DNA from: Chloroflexota bacterium
Lineage (GTDB): Bacteria > Chloroflexota > Dehalococcoidia > SM23-28-2 > HRBIN24
Direction: 5' to 3'
Assembly (NCBI GenBank): GCA_030550295.1
Contig: JAUQPQ010000041.1
Location: 1-13,512, forward strand
Length of the DNA: 13,512 nucleotides
Position 1 is the stretch's first letter. Each line of letters begins with the position of its first letter. Positions 1-6,542 of this stretch are shown here, in pieces. The notes under the pieces were generated by a model. That model had not been told where the DNA came from, did no database searches, and saw only the letters and a program-made list of their open reading frames with translations. The translations under genes were made by a program, and so were the position numbers.

Positions 1-433
1 CCAAAGCTGCCACCTTCTCTAGGCGCCGCTTGTAGCGCTCCTCACCGCTGAAGCGAGCAGTAACGAAGGCCTTTACCAGCTCGACAGCTAACGCCGCGCC
101 CACTACCCGCGATCCCAGGCAGAGGACATTCATGTCGTCATGTTCCACACCTTGGCGCGCCGAATAGATGTCGTGACAGACGGCGGCCCTAATACCACGC
201 ATCTTGTTGGCGGCGATGCTTGCCCCTACACCGCTGCCGCAAATGACGATCCCCCTCTCTGCCTCTCCCCTCTGGATGGCCAGCCCTACTGCACGAGCAT
301 AGTCTGGGTAGTCTACAGACTCGTTGGAAAAGGTGCCCAGGTCCAGAACCATATGCCCTTCGTGCCGTAGGCAGTCCACTATTACCTCCTTAAGGGGAAG
401 TCCAGCGTGGTCTGCTGCTACGGCAATGCGCAT
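1..433 (-). CDS. rpiB: Ribose-5-phosphate isomerase B (3' end outside window)
   Basis: Interconverts ribose 5-phosphate and ribulose 5-phosphate in the pentose phosphate pathway, in the cytoplasm. The 144 residues visible begin MRIAVAADHAG, the usual RpiB/LacAB N-terminus. They carry the GIVICGSGVGASIAANK segment with the catalytic Cys at residue 65, then HDDMNVLCLGSR with the conserved His near 98. RpiB proteins are about 140-150 residues, so only the last few are cut off by the window edge. The start at 433 matches the family. An in-frame ATG at 451 would add six residues and lies behind a G-rich, GGAGG-containing stretch, so it is a real alternative. It follows the PAP2 gene by roughly 60-80 nt on the same strand, so it may be read through from upstream or have its own control in the gap. 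Confidence 0.93.
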   Translation of the reverse strand, partial: MRIAVAADHAGLPLKEVIVDCLRHEGHMVLDLGTFSNESVDYPDYARAVGLAIQRGEAERGIVICGSGVGASIAANKMRGIRAAVCHDIYSARQGVEHDDMNVLCLGSRVVGAALAVELVKAFVTARFSGEERYKRRLEKVAAL

Positions 434-454
434 GGCCCGTCCCTTCCCCATAAT

Positions 455-492
455 CTTAACCCCCCTCCATCCCCCATGACAAGACGGTTAAG
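455..492 (-). promoter_or_regulatory. Possible leader hairpin over the rpiB ribosome binding region
   Basis: On the minus strand CTTAACC (486-492) can pair with GGTTAAG (455-461), a perfect 7-bp stem around a 24-nt loop. The loop holds the GGAGGGG stretch, and the 3' arm ends three bases before the ATG at 451. Folding could therefore affect access to the rpiB initiation region. There is no U-run, so it is not a standard terminator. The role is inference only. Confidence 0.25.
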
Positions 493-514
493 GATCAGAA
501 GAATATGCCCTCTC

Positions 515-1129
515 CTATTTTCTGGCCCATCTTAAGGGCGGAAAGGCGATGACTATGCCCCATAACCAGCCCCCGAGGAGATCGCTGGGCCAGTGGATCC
601 CTAGCCAGAGGTTGGGTGGGCCGGAGGCAACGATCATCACCGCCGCCCAGGCGATGGTCAGGGCGTTCCAGGGGAAGGGGAAAAGGCCCGAGAAGGTTAG
701 GCCTAATAGATACAGGTAGAGGGCAGTGGGGCTCATGACGTGTCCGGCAGGAAAGCTGGGGCTAGAGTAAGAGGCTCTCAGCTCGGCTATGGGGGGGCCA
801 GGGCGGGGCCTATCTACCAGCTCTTTAATAGCTGTCTGCAGGAGGGGCAGAAGGAGTAAGACGATGATCAGTCCCCAGGCCTCCCTTGCCCGTCCCATAA
901 GGCCTAACGCTACAGCCGTCATCGCCCCTGCAGCCAATACCACCTGGGTGGAGGTTATCGCCCTTACTGCTTCTGAGAAGGGCCGGCCTGGCCAGGGCTG
1001 TTTTTGGAACCAGTTTAGTACGGCTTCATCGGCGGGAAGAGGTGTGCGGTGGCTTGCGGCCACGGTAAGGAACAGGGTGAAGCCTAAGATTAACAAGTAG
1101 GCGATACCTGTAGCGCACGGGCCCTTCAC
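515..1129 (-). CDS. PAP2-family membrane phosphatase (lipid phosphatase type)
   Basis: A polytopic membrane protein of 204 residues from the PAP2 phosphatidic acid phosphatase superfamily. Members remove phosphate from membrane lipids such as phosphatidate, phosphatidylglycerol phosphate or undecaprenyl diphosphate. Hydrophobic segments lie near residues 9-24, 62-78, 86-100, 135-155, 157-170 and 185-197. Motif 1 is K102-x6-R109-P110, motif 2 is PSFPAGH (124-130), and motif 3 gives H179 and D183 in GIHWPSDLLGG. The Arg expected at the start of motif 3 (SR-x5-H) is Asn173, preceded by Pro, so one phosphate-binding residue seems to be missing. It starts at GTG, overlapping the TetR stop by 4 nt (GTGA), which implies translational coupling. 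The regulator may therefore control it. The substrate cannot be told from sequence. Confidence 0.82.
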   Translation of the reverse strand: MKGPCATGIAYLLILGFTLFLTVAASHRTPLPADEAVLNWFQKQPWPGRPFSEAVRAITSTQVVLAAGAMTAVALGLMGRAREAWGLIIVLLLLPLLQTAIKELVDRPRPGPPIAELRASYSSPSFPAGHVMSPTALYLYLLGLTFSGLFPFPWNALTIAWAAVMIVASGPPNLWLGIHWPSDLLGGWLWGIVIAFPPLRWARK

Positions 1130-1761
1130 CGCTGCCCCAAGGGTAAACGAGCAATCGCCTCGGCAGCGAAGGAGGCGAGGGCCTGGCGCCGCTGATGGGC
1201 ATCTAGCTCAGGGCCCCAACGTCTGCCCATCCAGGAGTCGAGGAATGGGCCCAAGATTATGTAAATTATCTGGCGGGCCAGGGACTCCAGGTCTACCCCT
1301 GTCAGGTCGCCTTGTTCCTGGTAGCGGCTGAGGACGGTAGTAAGGGCCCTTTCCCATTGCCCCACGAGTCGCTTGTACTGGTTGCTCATTGCCTGGTCGC
1401 CAGCTAGTCCTTCCACTACTATGAGGCGTAGGAAGTCGCGGTTCTCGTCCATAATCTCCACGGCTCCCCTCGCGATAGCCGCCAGCTGCTCTCTCAGCGG
1501 CACACGGGGGACGACCTGCTCCAAGGCCTGGAGGCGATGGATGAAGCCCTTCTCCTCCACCAGGGCCTCCAGAAGCTCCTGCTTCGAGGAGAAGTGGTAG
1601 TAGATGGCGGCATCGGTGATACCTACAAGGCGGGCGATGTCCCGCACTGTTGTGCGGGCGTATCCTTTCTGGGAGAAGAGGCGTAAGCAGGCTTCGAGTA
1701 TTTGCTTCCGGGTACCAGGGCCTCGCCGCAAGCCTCGGTTGCCTTCCTTGGTTGCTCTCAT
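1126..1761 (-). CDS. TetR/AcrR-family transcriptional regulator
   Basis: A DNA-binding repressor type of 211 residues. The N-terminal helix-turn-helix domain spans about residues 17-66: TRKQIL, then the LFSQKGY helix end, TTVRDIARLVGIT, and the hallmark YYHFSSKQELLEAL. The C-terminal ligand-binding domain is all-helical and not diagnostic. I prefer ATG at 1761, which has a GAAAGGG stretch upstream. A GTG at 1782 would add seven residues but has no ribosome binding site. The stop overlaps the PAP2 start (GTGA). About 50 nt separate it from the NTPase gene upstream on the same strand. No clear palindromic operator was found in that gap. Natural targets could be its own unit with the PAP2 gene, but this is inference. 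Confidence 0.9.
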   Translation of the reverse strand: MRATKEGNRGLRRGPGTRKQILEACLRLFSQKGYARTTVRDIARLVGITDAAIYYHFSSKQELLEALVEEKGFIHRLQALEQVVPRVPLREQLAAIARGAVEIMDENRDFLRLIVVEGLAGDQAMSNQYKRLVGQWERALTTVLSRYQEQGDLTGVDLESLARQIIYIILGPFLDSWMGRRWGPELDAHQRRQALASFAAEAIARLPLGQR

Positions 1762-1813
1762 GGCCTTCTCAACCCTTTCCACGGTTACAGTATGGGCAGG
1801 ATGGGCTAAAGAA

Positions 1814-2347
1814 TCAAATCCTGGCCTGGGCTAGCATATCTTTGGTAGCCTCTAGCGCTTCTCGGAAAGCCTGCTCCCGGTTCTCCCGCGTGAGGTATAC
1901 AATGCGCACATCCCATCGGCCCTTAATGGCATCGGCAAAAGGGTGGGGGGCTAGCATGATGGTGCCCAAAAGTGGCCTACTAGCTTGTAACACGGTCAGG
2001 ACTGCTTCCCGGAAGCGGGGCGAGAGGAGCTCCATCTTCCCTATTTCGTCTATCACTACCAGCTGTCCCTTTCTAAGGGCCTCTAAGATAGCGGGCACGC
2101 CTATCTCCTCTAAAACGTCCATGGCCACGCCGTAGCGAGAAACGCGGGAAGGTCCGGGCAGGTCCACCGAGGCCAAGACCGCTTCTTGGCCTTGTAGAGT
2201 GATAAGGGCAAAGCCCCAACGCTTGTTCCCCCGGCGCAGCTCCTTAGTGTAAAATCCGCCTGCTGGTGCCTTCACTTCCTTCAGAAGATCTATTAGGACG
2301 GTAGTCTTGCCGCATCCTGGGGGTCCAGTAAGAAGGACAGCAGCCAT
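1814..2347 (-). CDS. THEP1-family nucleoside-triphosphatase
   Basis: A cytoplasmic P-loop NTPase of 177 residues, the normal length for the THEP1 (DUF265) family, whose purified members hydrolyse ATP, GTP and other NTPs. The cellular role of the family is unclear. Walker A is GPPGCGKTT at residues 8-16 and Walker B is VVIDEIGKMEL at 97-107, both typical of THEP1. PAGGFYTKELR (28-38) is another family signature. The ATG at 2347 is chosen because AGGTG lies 9 nt upstream and the P-loop then falls at residue 8. GTG at 2356 is possible and would overlap the stop of the preceding gene. The open frame runs further upstream to 2530, but that part only overlaps the neighbouring gene. It is the last gene of the copper-related run. 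No functional link to copper is known to me. Confidence 0.88.
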   Translation of the reverse strand: MAAVLLTGPPGCGKTTVLIDLLKEVKAPAGGFYTKELRRGNKRWGFALITLQGQEAVLASVDLPGPSRVSRYGVAMDVLEEIGVPAILEALRKGQLVVIDEIGKMELLSPRFREAVLTVLQASRPLLGTIMLAPHPFADAIKGRWDVRIVYLTRENREQAFREALEATKDMLAQARI

Positions 2348-2352
2348 GGCCT

Positions 2353-2859
2353 TCACACCTGATTGGCGAGCTTTATAAGCCCCATAACCTGTCCGGCCTG
2401 TTGAAGGGTTTGGGAGAGCTCTTGTGCTACCTCTGCCAGGTGCGGGGGCCGGCGCAATCTGGTCGCCTCTTCTACCGCTTCTAGGAGGCATAGACACAGG
2501 CGACTGCCCAGCTCGGCGTTGCGCTCCCATACGGGCCCATCCAGGTTATGGGCTACCCGTCGTGGTCGTCCCATGATGAGGGCTATGGCCTGGCTCTCCT
2601 CCCCTCGGGCCAAGGCATCTAGCGCTTCTTGCAGGTCAGCCAGGGCGTCCCTTAGGTCGGATTCTGTGATGGGGTGGGCATCCAAGGGGGTAAGAGGCCG
2701 GTGGGCACCTGGCCTGCTTTCGGAGGCATGCCTTCGCCAAAATATGAAGGCTATAGCGGCCCCTACCAAGCTTAACAACATAATGGGGGCGGCAGCAGCC
2801 ATCAAGGCTAGGTCTGGCGAATTGTGGACGATGGTATGGCTTAAAAAGGGATGGATCAT
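2353..2859 (-). CDS. Membrane-anchored helical protein with HNLDG motif (paralogue 2, unknown function)
   Basis: I do not recognise a named family. The 168-residue product has a hydrophobic membrane anchor at about 20-41, followed by WRRH, and a soluble, mostly helical domain. That domain contains HNLDG (104-108) and a CLC pair (122-124). Residues 104-138 align without gaps to residues 106-140 of the product of the gene just upstream, with about 14 of 35 positions identical, so the two are paralogues. Similarity continues weakly to the C-terminus and also before the motif. ATG at 2859 overlaps the stop of its paralogue (ATGA), implying coupled translation. The next gene starts within a few bases of its stop. 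The position behind Sco and PCu(A)C genes suggests a role at the membrane in copper handling or oxidase assembly, but no function can be assigned. Confidence 0.75.
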   Translation of the reverse strand: MIHPFLSHTIVHNSPDLALMAAAAPIMLLSLVGAAIAFIFWRRHASESRPGAHRPLTPLDAHPITESDLRDALADLQEALDALARGEESQAIALIMGRPRRVAHNLDGPVWERNAELGSRLCLCLLEAVEEATRLRRPPHLAEVAQELSQTLQQAGQVMGLIKLANQV

Positions 2860-3353
2860 CTCTCAACTGGCAAGAGAGCTAGGGCCTGCTCCAGCCTCTG
2901 GGCGATGCTGTCTAAGAGCCTGGCTACCTCATCGGGCCGCCTATCTTTCCAAAACTCTACCTCTATCGCGAGTACGTCCTGGCAGAGGCCTTTGGCCAAG
3001 GCCTTGTCCTTCTGCCTAACGATGCCATCTAGGTTGTGGGTCAGGTCATGTACTTTGCCGAAGAGGGGCTCATCGCGGAGCTCCCGTCTCACCCCTGCCA
3101 AGGTGCAGACGGTGCAGTAGCCGGCGAAGGCTAGCTCGGCATCGTCCACGTTCCCAGTGCGGGCTATCTGTGCTGCCTCCCTTGTCCTTAGGAGGGCAGC
3201 CTGAACCGTTTCACGGGTGACTTCCACGCCTGGGAGGGGGACGAGGGGCTCGCTACAGCCCCCCGTGCCCCCTTGATAGGCTCGCACCATCAAGAAGGAG
3301 GAGAAGAGGATGCCCCCGCCCAGGAGTGCGAATAGAAGGTACTTTAGCTTCAG
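2856..3353 (-). CDS. Membrane-anchored helical protein with CxxC and HNLDG motifs (paralogue 1, probable CTG start)
   Basis: Not a family I can name. Read from CTG at 3353 the product is 165 residues. It opens MKLKYLLFALLGGG, a membrane segment at about 5-22, followed by a helical domain with C80-TV-C83, HDLTHNLDG (102-110) and C124. An AAGGAGG lies 11 nt before the CTG. No ATG, GTG or TTG occurs between the upstream in-frame stop and TTG at 3293, which falls inside the membrane segment and lacks a ribosome binding site. A start at 3293 or ATG 3290 would destroy the anchor. Relative to its paralogue downstream it carries an insertion of about 20 residues holding the CxxC. It starts 4 nt after the PCu(A)C stop and overlaps the next gene by ATGA. 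The Cys and His residues could bind metal, which is inference. Confidence 0.7.
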   Translation of the reverse strand: MKLKYLLFALLGGGILFSSFLMVRAYQGGTGGCSEPLVPLPGVEVTRETVQAALLRTREAAQIARTGNVDDAELAFAGYCTVCTLAGVRRELRDEPLFGKVHDLTHNLDGIVRQKDKALAKGLCQDVLAIEVEFWKDRRPDEVARLLDSIAQRLEQALALLPVER

Positions 3354-3357
3354 ATCT

Positions 3358-3825
3358 TTAGTGTCCTCCTTCCTCCATCAGCTCCACTACAGGCACCTCT
3401 AGAGTGACGCTCCCTGCTCTCTCAAACCGGATGGTCACTGTAATCTTCTGTCCTGCCTTTAGCTCCTCTTTTAAGTCTACCAGCATTATGTGGTAGCCAC
3501 CAGGGCTGAGGGCTACCCAGGCCCTCTTAGGTAAAGGTATGCGTTCAACGGGGGTCATGCGCATTCCGCCGCCCTGCAAGGCGACGGTATTGTGGAGCTC
3601 CACCTTATTTGCCACGGGGCTGGAGGCCGCAATTATGGAGTCGTCGTCGTCCCCTGTATTGCGGAAGGCCATGTATACGGCCCCCTCCTCGTGGCTTGCC
3701 CGAGCGAAGGGGTCGTAGATCTCCAAATCGCCCACCTTTTTGGCGGCCTTGACACCCTGGGAGCATGCTATGGCCCCAGAAACTAGGAGCACCCCTATAC
3801 CTACTGCGAGAAGAATCCTGCCCAT
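3358..3825 (-). CDS. PCu(A)C family copper chaperone
   Basis: Extracytoplasmic copper(I) carrier of 155 residues that in studied bacteria delivers copper to the CuA centre of cytochrome c oxidase, often with Sco proteins. The N-terminus is a signal peptide ending GAIAC at residue 21, a possible though not ideal lipobox, so it may be lipid-anchored. The family copper motif H(M)x10Mx21HxM is complete: H78, M90, H112 and M114, with Asn in the variable second position. ATG at 3825 shares one base with the Sco stop (TAATG), and a strong GGAGGTGA sits just upstream. This implies coupled translation with the Sco gene and fits the known pairing of the two chaperones. The sequence from the upstream start to the copper motif shows no truncation. 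Confidence 0.93.
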   Translation of the reverse strand: MGRILLAVGIGVLLVSGAIACSQGVKAAKKVGDLEIYDPFARASHEEGAVYMAFRNTGDDDDSIIAASSPVANKVELHNTVALQGGGMRMTPVERIPLPKRAWVALSPGGYHIMLVDLKEELKAGQKITVTIRFERAGSVTLEVPVVELMEEGGH

Positions 3826-4463
3826 TACTCACCTCCTACCATCTTTTTTAAATCGTAAAGATACGCTTGCACGCTCACACCGAAGGGGTAGATGACCCGG
3901 GCCATATTGTCCTTACCATAGGCCACCACAAAGGCCATATGGTTCACGTAGTAGGTGTCCTGGTAAAACTCCTTCACTGGAGGGGACCAGCGTTCCCCCA
4001 TAGTTTTGCGGCCTGTCTCGTTGATCTGGTCCAGGCTCCCCCACAGGCCGATGAACGAGCGATCGAACAGGTCCAGCCATTCCCGCAGCCTTTGGGGGGT
4101 ATCGCGCTCGGGGTCTACGGTGACCATGATCACCTTTACCTGGGAGCGCTCCTTCTCCGACATCTTGCGCAGGGCAGAGGCGATGTTCGCCATGTGGGCG
4201 GGACAGATGTCAGGACAGTGGGTATATCCAAAGTAAAGTAGGGTGACATACCCTTCCGTCTCCTTCCGAAAATCGAAAGGTCGCCCTGCGGTGTCGGTGA
4301 GGACGAAATCAGGCTTGGGCCAAGGCTCGGCCAAGATAGCCCCTTGGTAGGGCCGAGCCGATAGAGGGGTGCCGTTTATGACAACTTCTGGCCTTGCCTC
4401 TCCCCTACATCCTGCCACAACCAGAATGCTAAGGAGAGACAAGATCCATAGCCGCCACGCCAC
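3825..4463 (-). CDS. Sco1/SenC-family copper chaperone / thiol protein
   Basis: A thioredoxin-fold protein of 212 residues that binds copper and helps assemble the CuA site of cytochrome oxidase, acting outside the cytoplasmic membrane. Residues 1-18 form a signal peptide, with a good lipobox VAGC ending at C19, so it is a likely lipoprotein. The metal-binding C83-PDI-C87 follows YFGYTH, VTVDPERDTP lies at 115-123, and the conserved copper-binding His is H175 in VNHMAFVV. All ligands are present. The start is GTG at 4463. No clear ribosome binding site precedes it, so the start is the least certain part. It is the first gene of a tightly packed run with PCu(A)C and the two HNLDG-motif proteins. 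Confidence 0.94.
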   Translation of the reverse strand: MAWRLWILSLLSILVVAGCRGEARPEVVINGTPLSARPYQGAILAEPWPKPDFVLTDTAGRPFDFRKETEGYVTLLYFGYTHCPDICPAHMANIASALRKMSEKERSQVKVIMVTVDPERDTPQRLREWLDLFDRSFIGLWGSLDQINETGRKTMGERWSPPVKEFYQDTYYVNHMAFVVAYGKDNMARVIYPFGVSVQAYLYDLKKMVGGE

Positions 4464-4489
4464 TTCGCAATGGAACTTAGCACACTGTC

Positions 4490-4495
4490 ATTTTA
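4490..4495 (-). promoter_or_regulatory. Weak candidate -10 for the Sco operon
   Basis: TAAAAT on the minus strand lies in the 44-nt gap between the CPBP protease gene and the Sco gene, 26 nt before the GTG start, inside an A/T-rich TTTTAAAA palindrome. There is no convincing -35, so transcription could equally continue from the upstream gene. Confidence 0.2.
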
Positions 4496-4507
4496 AAATC
4501 TAGTGCA

Positions 4508-5257
4508 TTATCTCACGATAAAAGTAAGGGTGCCCTGCATAGTTACCACTACTGCCCAATGGAAGCCTATAGGTGCAGCCAAGCTACCTGTGCGGAGGCG
4601 GAGATAGCTCAGCACTAGTGACCCCACTATTAGCCCGAGGAAGGCGCCTATTTGCGCTAGCAGGAAAAGGACCGGTTCCTCGCCTACCGATGTCTGCTTC
4701 ACCGTATGATAGTTGACCACCAGATGCCAGGCACCGAAGGTGAGGGCAACCAGCGCTATCCCTTTCCTTGGCGACATGGCTTTGAGCGCCAGGGCCTGCA
4801 GGGCCCCTCGAAAGAGCGCTTCCTCAAAGAGGGAAGTCCCCAAAGGCTGATATAGGAGAGCCCACACCAGAAAATGGGCTACGTCCCTCTCCTCAGCCTC
4901 CTCGTATGCTATTTCCCCTCCTGGGACGCCTACGGGAAACAGGAAGTAGACGGCCACAGGAAGGATCATTAAAAGCCCCCCTCCTATCCCAACCGATAGG
5001 TTTTGCAGCCACCTACGGTCTTTTAGCCCCACATCCCAGAGGCTGAGGCCCAGGCGAAGGGTCCCCCACAGAAGGGCCACGAGAAGGGCTAACTTGACGG
5101 GGAGGAGGATACCCGTGGCTTCGTCACCCAGGCGCTGCAGGATGGCAGAGAGGCCATTACCCAGGCCCATCAACAAGATGGCTAGGCCTATGGTTGCCCT
5201 CAGATGCTGCCCTATGCCGGAAAACGAACCTTCTCGCAGGCATTGCCTTCTTCCCAT
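4508..5257 (-). CDS. CPBP (CAAX/Abi) family intramembrane metalloprotease
   Basis: A polytopic membrane protein of 249 residues from the CPBP family, related to CAAX prenyl proteases. Bacterial members cleave or bind membrane substrates, most of them unidentified. Family motifs are EEALFR (145-150), FGAWH (174-178) and the third His in GFHWAV (H233), so the metal-binding set is complete. Hydrophobic helices lie near 22-40, 50-70, 86-108, 128-140, 166-182, 198-217 and 228-246. The ATG at 5257 has no Shine-Dalgarno, but a TATAAT sits 11 nt before it, which would give a very short leader. It is divergent from the CoA transferase gene and followed by the Sco gene after 44 nt. The residues after the start (MGRRQCLREG) are basic, as expected for an inside-facing N-terminus. 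Confidence 0.88.
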   Translation of the reverse strand: MGRRQCLREGSFSGIGQHLRATIGLAILLMGLGNGLSAILQRLGDEATGILLPVKLALLVALLWGTLRLGLSLWDVGLKDRRWLQNLSVGIGGGLLMILPVAVYFLFPVGVPGGEIAYEEAEERDVAHFLVWALLYQPLGTSLFEEALFRGALQALALKAMSPRKGIALVALTFGAWHLVVNYHTVKQTSVGEEPVLFLLAQIGAFLGLIVGSLVLSYLRLRTGSLAAPIGFHWAVVVTMQGTLTFIVR

Positions 5258-5268
5258 GGGCGCTGGCT

Positions 5269-5274
5269 ATTATA
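5269..5274 (-). promoter_or_regulatory. Candidate -10 (TATAAT) for the CPBP gene
   Basis: A perfect TATAAT on the minus strand ends 11 nt before the ATG at 5257, so transcription would begin only a few bases before the start codon. No good -35 is seen about 17 bp upstream. The same A/T patch (TATTAT on the plus strand) could serve the divergent CoA transferase genes. Confidence 0.4.
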
Positions 5275-5337
5275 AGGGGAGATAGCCAAGGAAGGGGCTT
5301 GTGGGTATCTAGCCCGCAGGGAGGAGGGATTGAGAAG

Positions 5338-6528
5338 ATGGCAGGTCCACTGAGCAACCTTCGAGTGATCGAATGTGGCAACCTGGTATCGGCAGCCTAC
5401 GCCGCCAAGCTCATGGCCGATATGGGTGCCGAGGTAATCAAAGTAGAAGAGCCCACAGGCGACCTTTCCCGTCTTTGGGGGCCTTTCCCAGGGGATGAGC
5501 CCCACCCTGAGAAGAGCGGCCTCTACCTTTACCTCAACTGCAACAAGAAGGGGATAACCCTAGACCTGCTTAAGCCCAAGGCCCAGGAGGTCTTGAGGCG
5601 TCTAGCAGCCCAGGCCGACGTCCTCATCCATAACTATCATCCTCGCCAGATGGCCCAGAGAGGCCTCGATTACGCCGTCCTTTCGCAGGTGAACCCACGC
5701 CTGGTGATGGTGTCCATCTCCCCCTTTGGGCAAAATGGGCCTCACTCTGGCTACAAGGGGTACGACATAAACGTGATGGCAGCTGGGGGATGGGCATGGA
5801 TCAATGGGTGGCCTGGTCACCCCAATGAGCCGCCCCTTAAGGCCTACGGCTACCAAACCGAATACCAGGCCGGGGTTACGGCTGCCCTGACAGCTATGGC
5901 CGCCTTGTGGGCACGTCTCCGCATAGGCAAGGGCCAGCACGTGGACGTATCGGGCCAGGAGGTGGTGGCATCCATGCTGGAGATGACCTACACTTACTGG
6001 CCCTATATGGGCATGGTGGCTGTACGTTGGGGCGAGCGCCCAATTCACCCTGTCGACTTCTTCGAATGTCGCGATGGTTGGATATTCGTCCTGTGCGTGG
6101 AAGAACACCAGTGGCAGAACTTTGTAGAGTTACTGGGCAATCCCGAGTGGGCCCGGTGGGACGTTTTCGCCAACCGCCTCTTAAGGGCCCAGAACTACGA
6201 CGTCCTCCGGCCCCTTCTGGCGGAAGAGGTGCGCAAATGGACAGTAGAGGAGCTTTACCGGGCTGCCAGCGAGAGGCGTATCCCCTTTGCTCCAGCCTCC
6301 ACCATGGGTGACCTTCTACGTTCGGAGCATCTACGGGCCCGCGGCTTCTTTGTAACGATATCTCATCCTGTCGCTGGCACCTATGAATATGCTGGTGCCC
6401 CCTACAAGTTTTCGGCCACGCCCTGGGAGCTGCGATCTCCTGCCCCAACACTTGGACAGCACAATCGCGAGGTACTGGGAGGCTACCTAGGCCTCAGCGA
6501 CGAAGAGATAGATTCGGTGACCAAGTAA
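5338..6528 (+). CDS. Class III (CaiB/BaiF) CoA transferase, Glu-variant subunit
   Basis: A cytoplasmic protein of 396 residues from the formyl-CoA/carnitine CoA transferase family, which moves CoA between carboxylic acids through an enzyme-bound anhydride. Typical segments are VIECGNLVSAAYAAKLMADMG (9-30, interlocked fold start), the DLLKPKAQEVLRRL region, SISPFGQNGP (126-135) and RLRIGKGQHVDVSGQE (193-208). The catalytic Asp, normally D-x-x-A-G just before the helix leading to this last block, is Glu175 here (EYQAG). The protein is therefore either a variant catalyst or a non-catalytic partner of the next gene product. ATG at 5338 is preceded by AGGAGG with 10-nt spacing and puts the family N-terminus at residue 9. 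A longer frame upstream lacks such support. The second gene follows after 14 nt, so they are co-transcribed. Confidence 0.9.
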   Translation: MAGPLSNLRVIECGNLVSAAYAAKLMADMGAEVIKVEEPTGDLSRLWGPFPGDEPHPEKSGLYLYLNCNKKGITLDLLKPKAQEVLRRLAAQADVLIHNYHPRQMAQRGLDYAVLSQVNPRLVMVSISPFGQNGPHSGYKGYDINVMAAGGWAWINGWPGHPNEPPLKAYGYQTEYQAGVTAALTAMAALWARLRIGKGQHVDVSGQEVVASMLEMTYTYWPYMGMVAVRWGERPIHPVDFFECRDGWIFVLCVEEHQWQNFVELLGNPEWARWDVFANRLLRAQNYDVLRPLLAEEVRKWTVEELYRAASERRIPFAPASTMGDLLRSEHLRARGFFVTISHPVAGTYEYAGAPYKFSATPWELRSPAPTLGQHNREVLGGYLGLSDEEIDSVTK

Positions 6529-6542
6529 GGGGAGGTGACACG

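Noticed and set aside
1650..2135. Plus-strand frame of 161 codons opposite TetR and THEP1 genes
   Set aside because: Antisense to two clear protein families. The translation is Ser/Arg-rich and looks like a reverse-frame artefact.
2519..3019. Plus-strand frame of 166 codons opposite the HNLDG-motif genes
   Set aside because: The minus-strand reading has paralogy, membrane anchors and operon overlaps. This one has none of these.
4483..4505. CACT ... TTTTAAAA ... AGTG inverted repeat before the Sco gene as an operator or terminator
   Set aside because: The arms are four bases and off-centre by one position, so chance is likely. There is no U-run after a stable stem.
5602..6451. Minus-strand frames of 168 and 185 codons inside the first CoA transferase
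   Set aside because: They are antisense shadows of a well-supported gene, rich in His, Pro, Gly and Arg, with no start signals.
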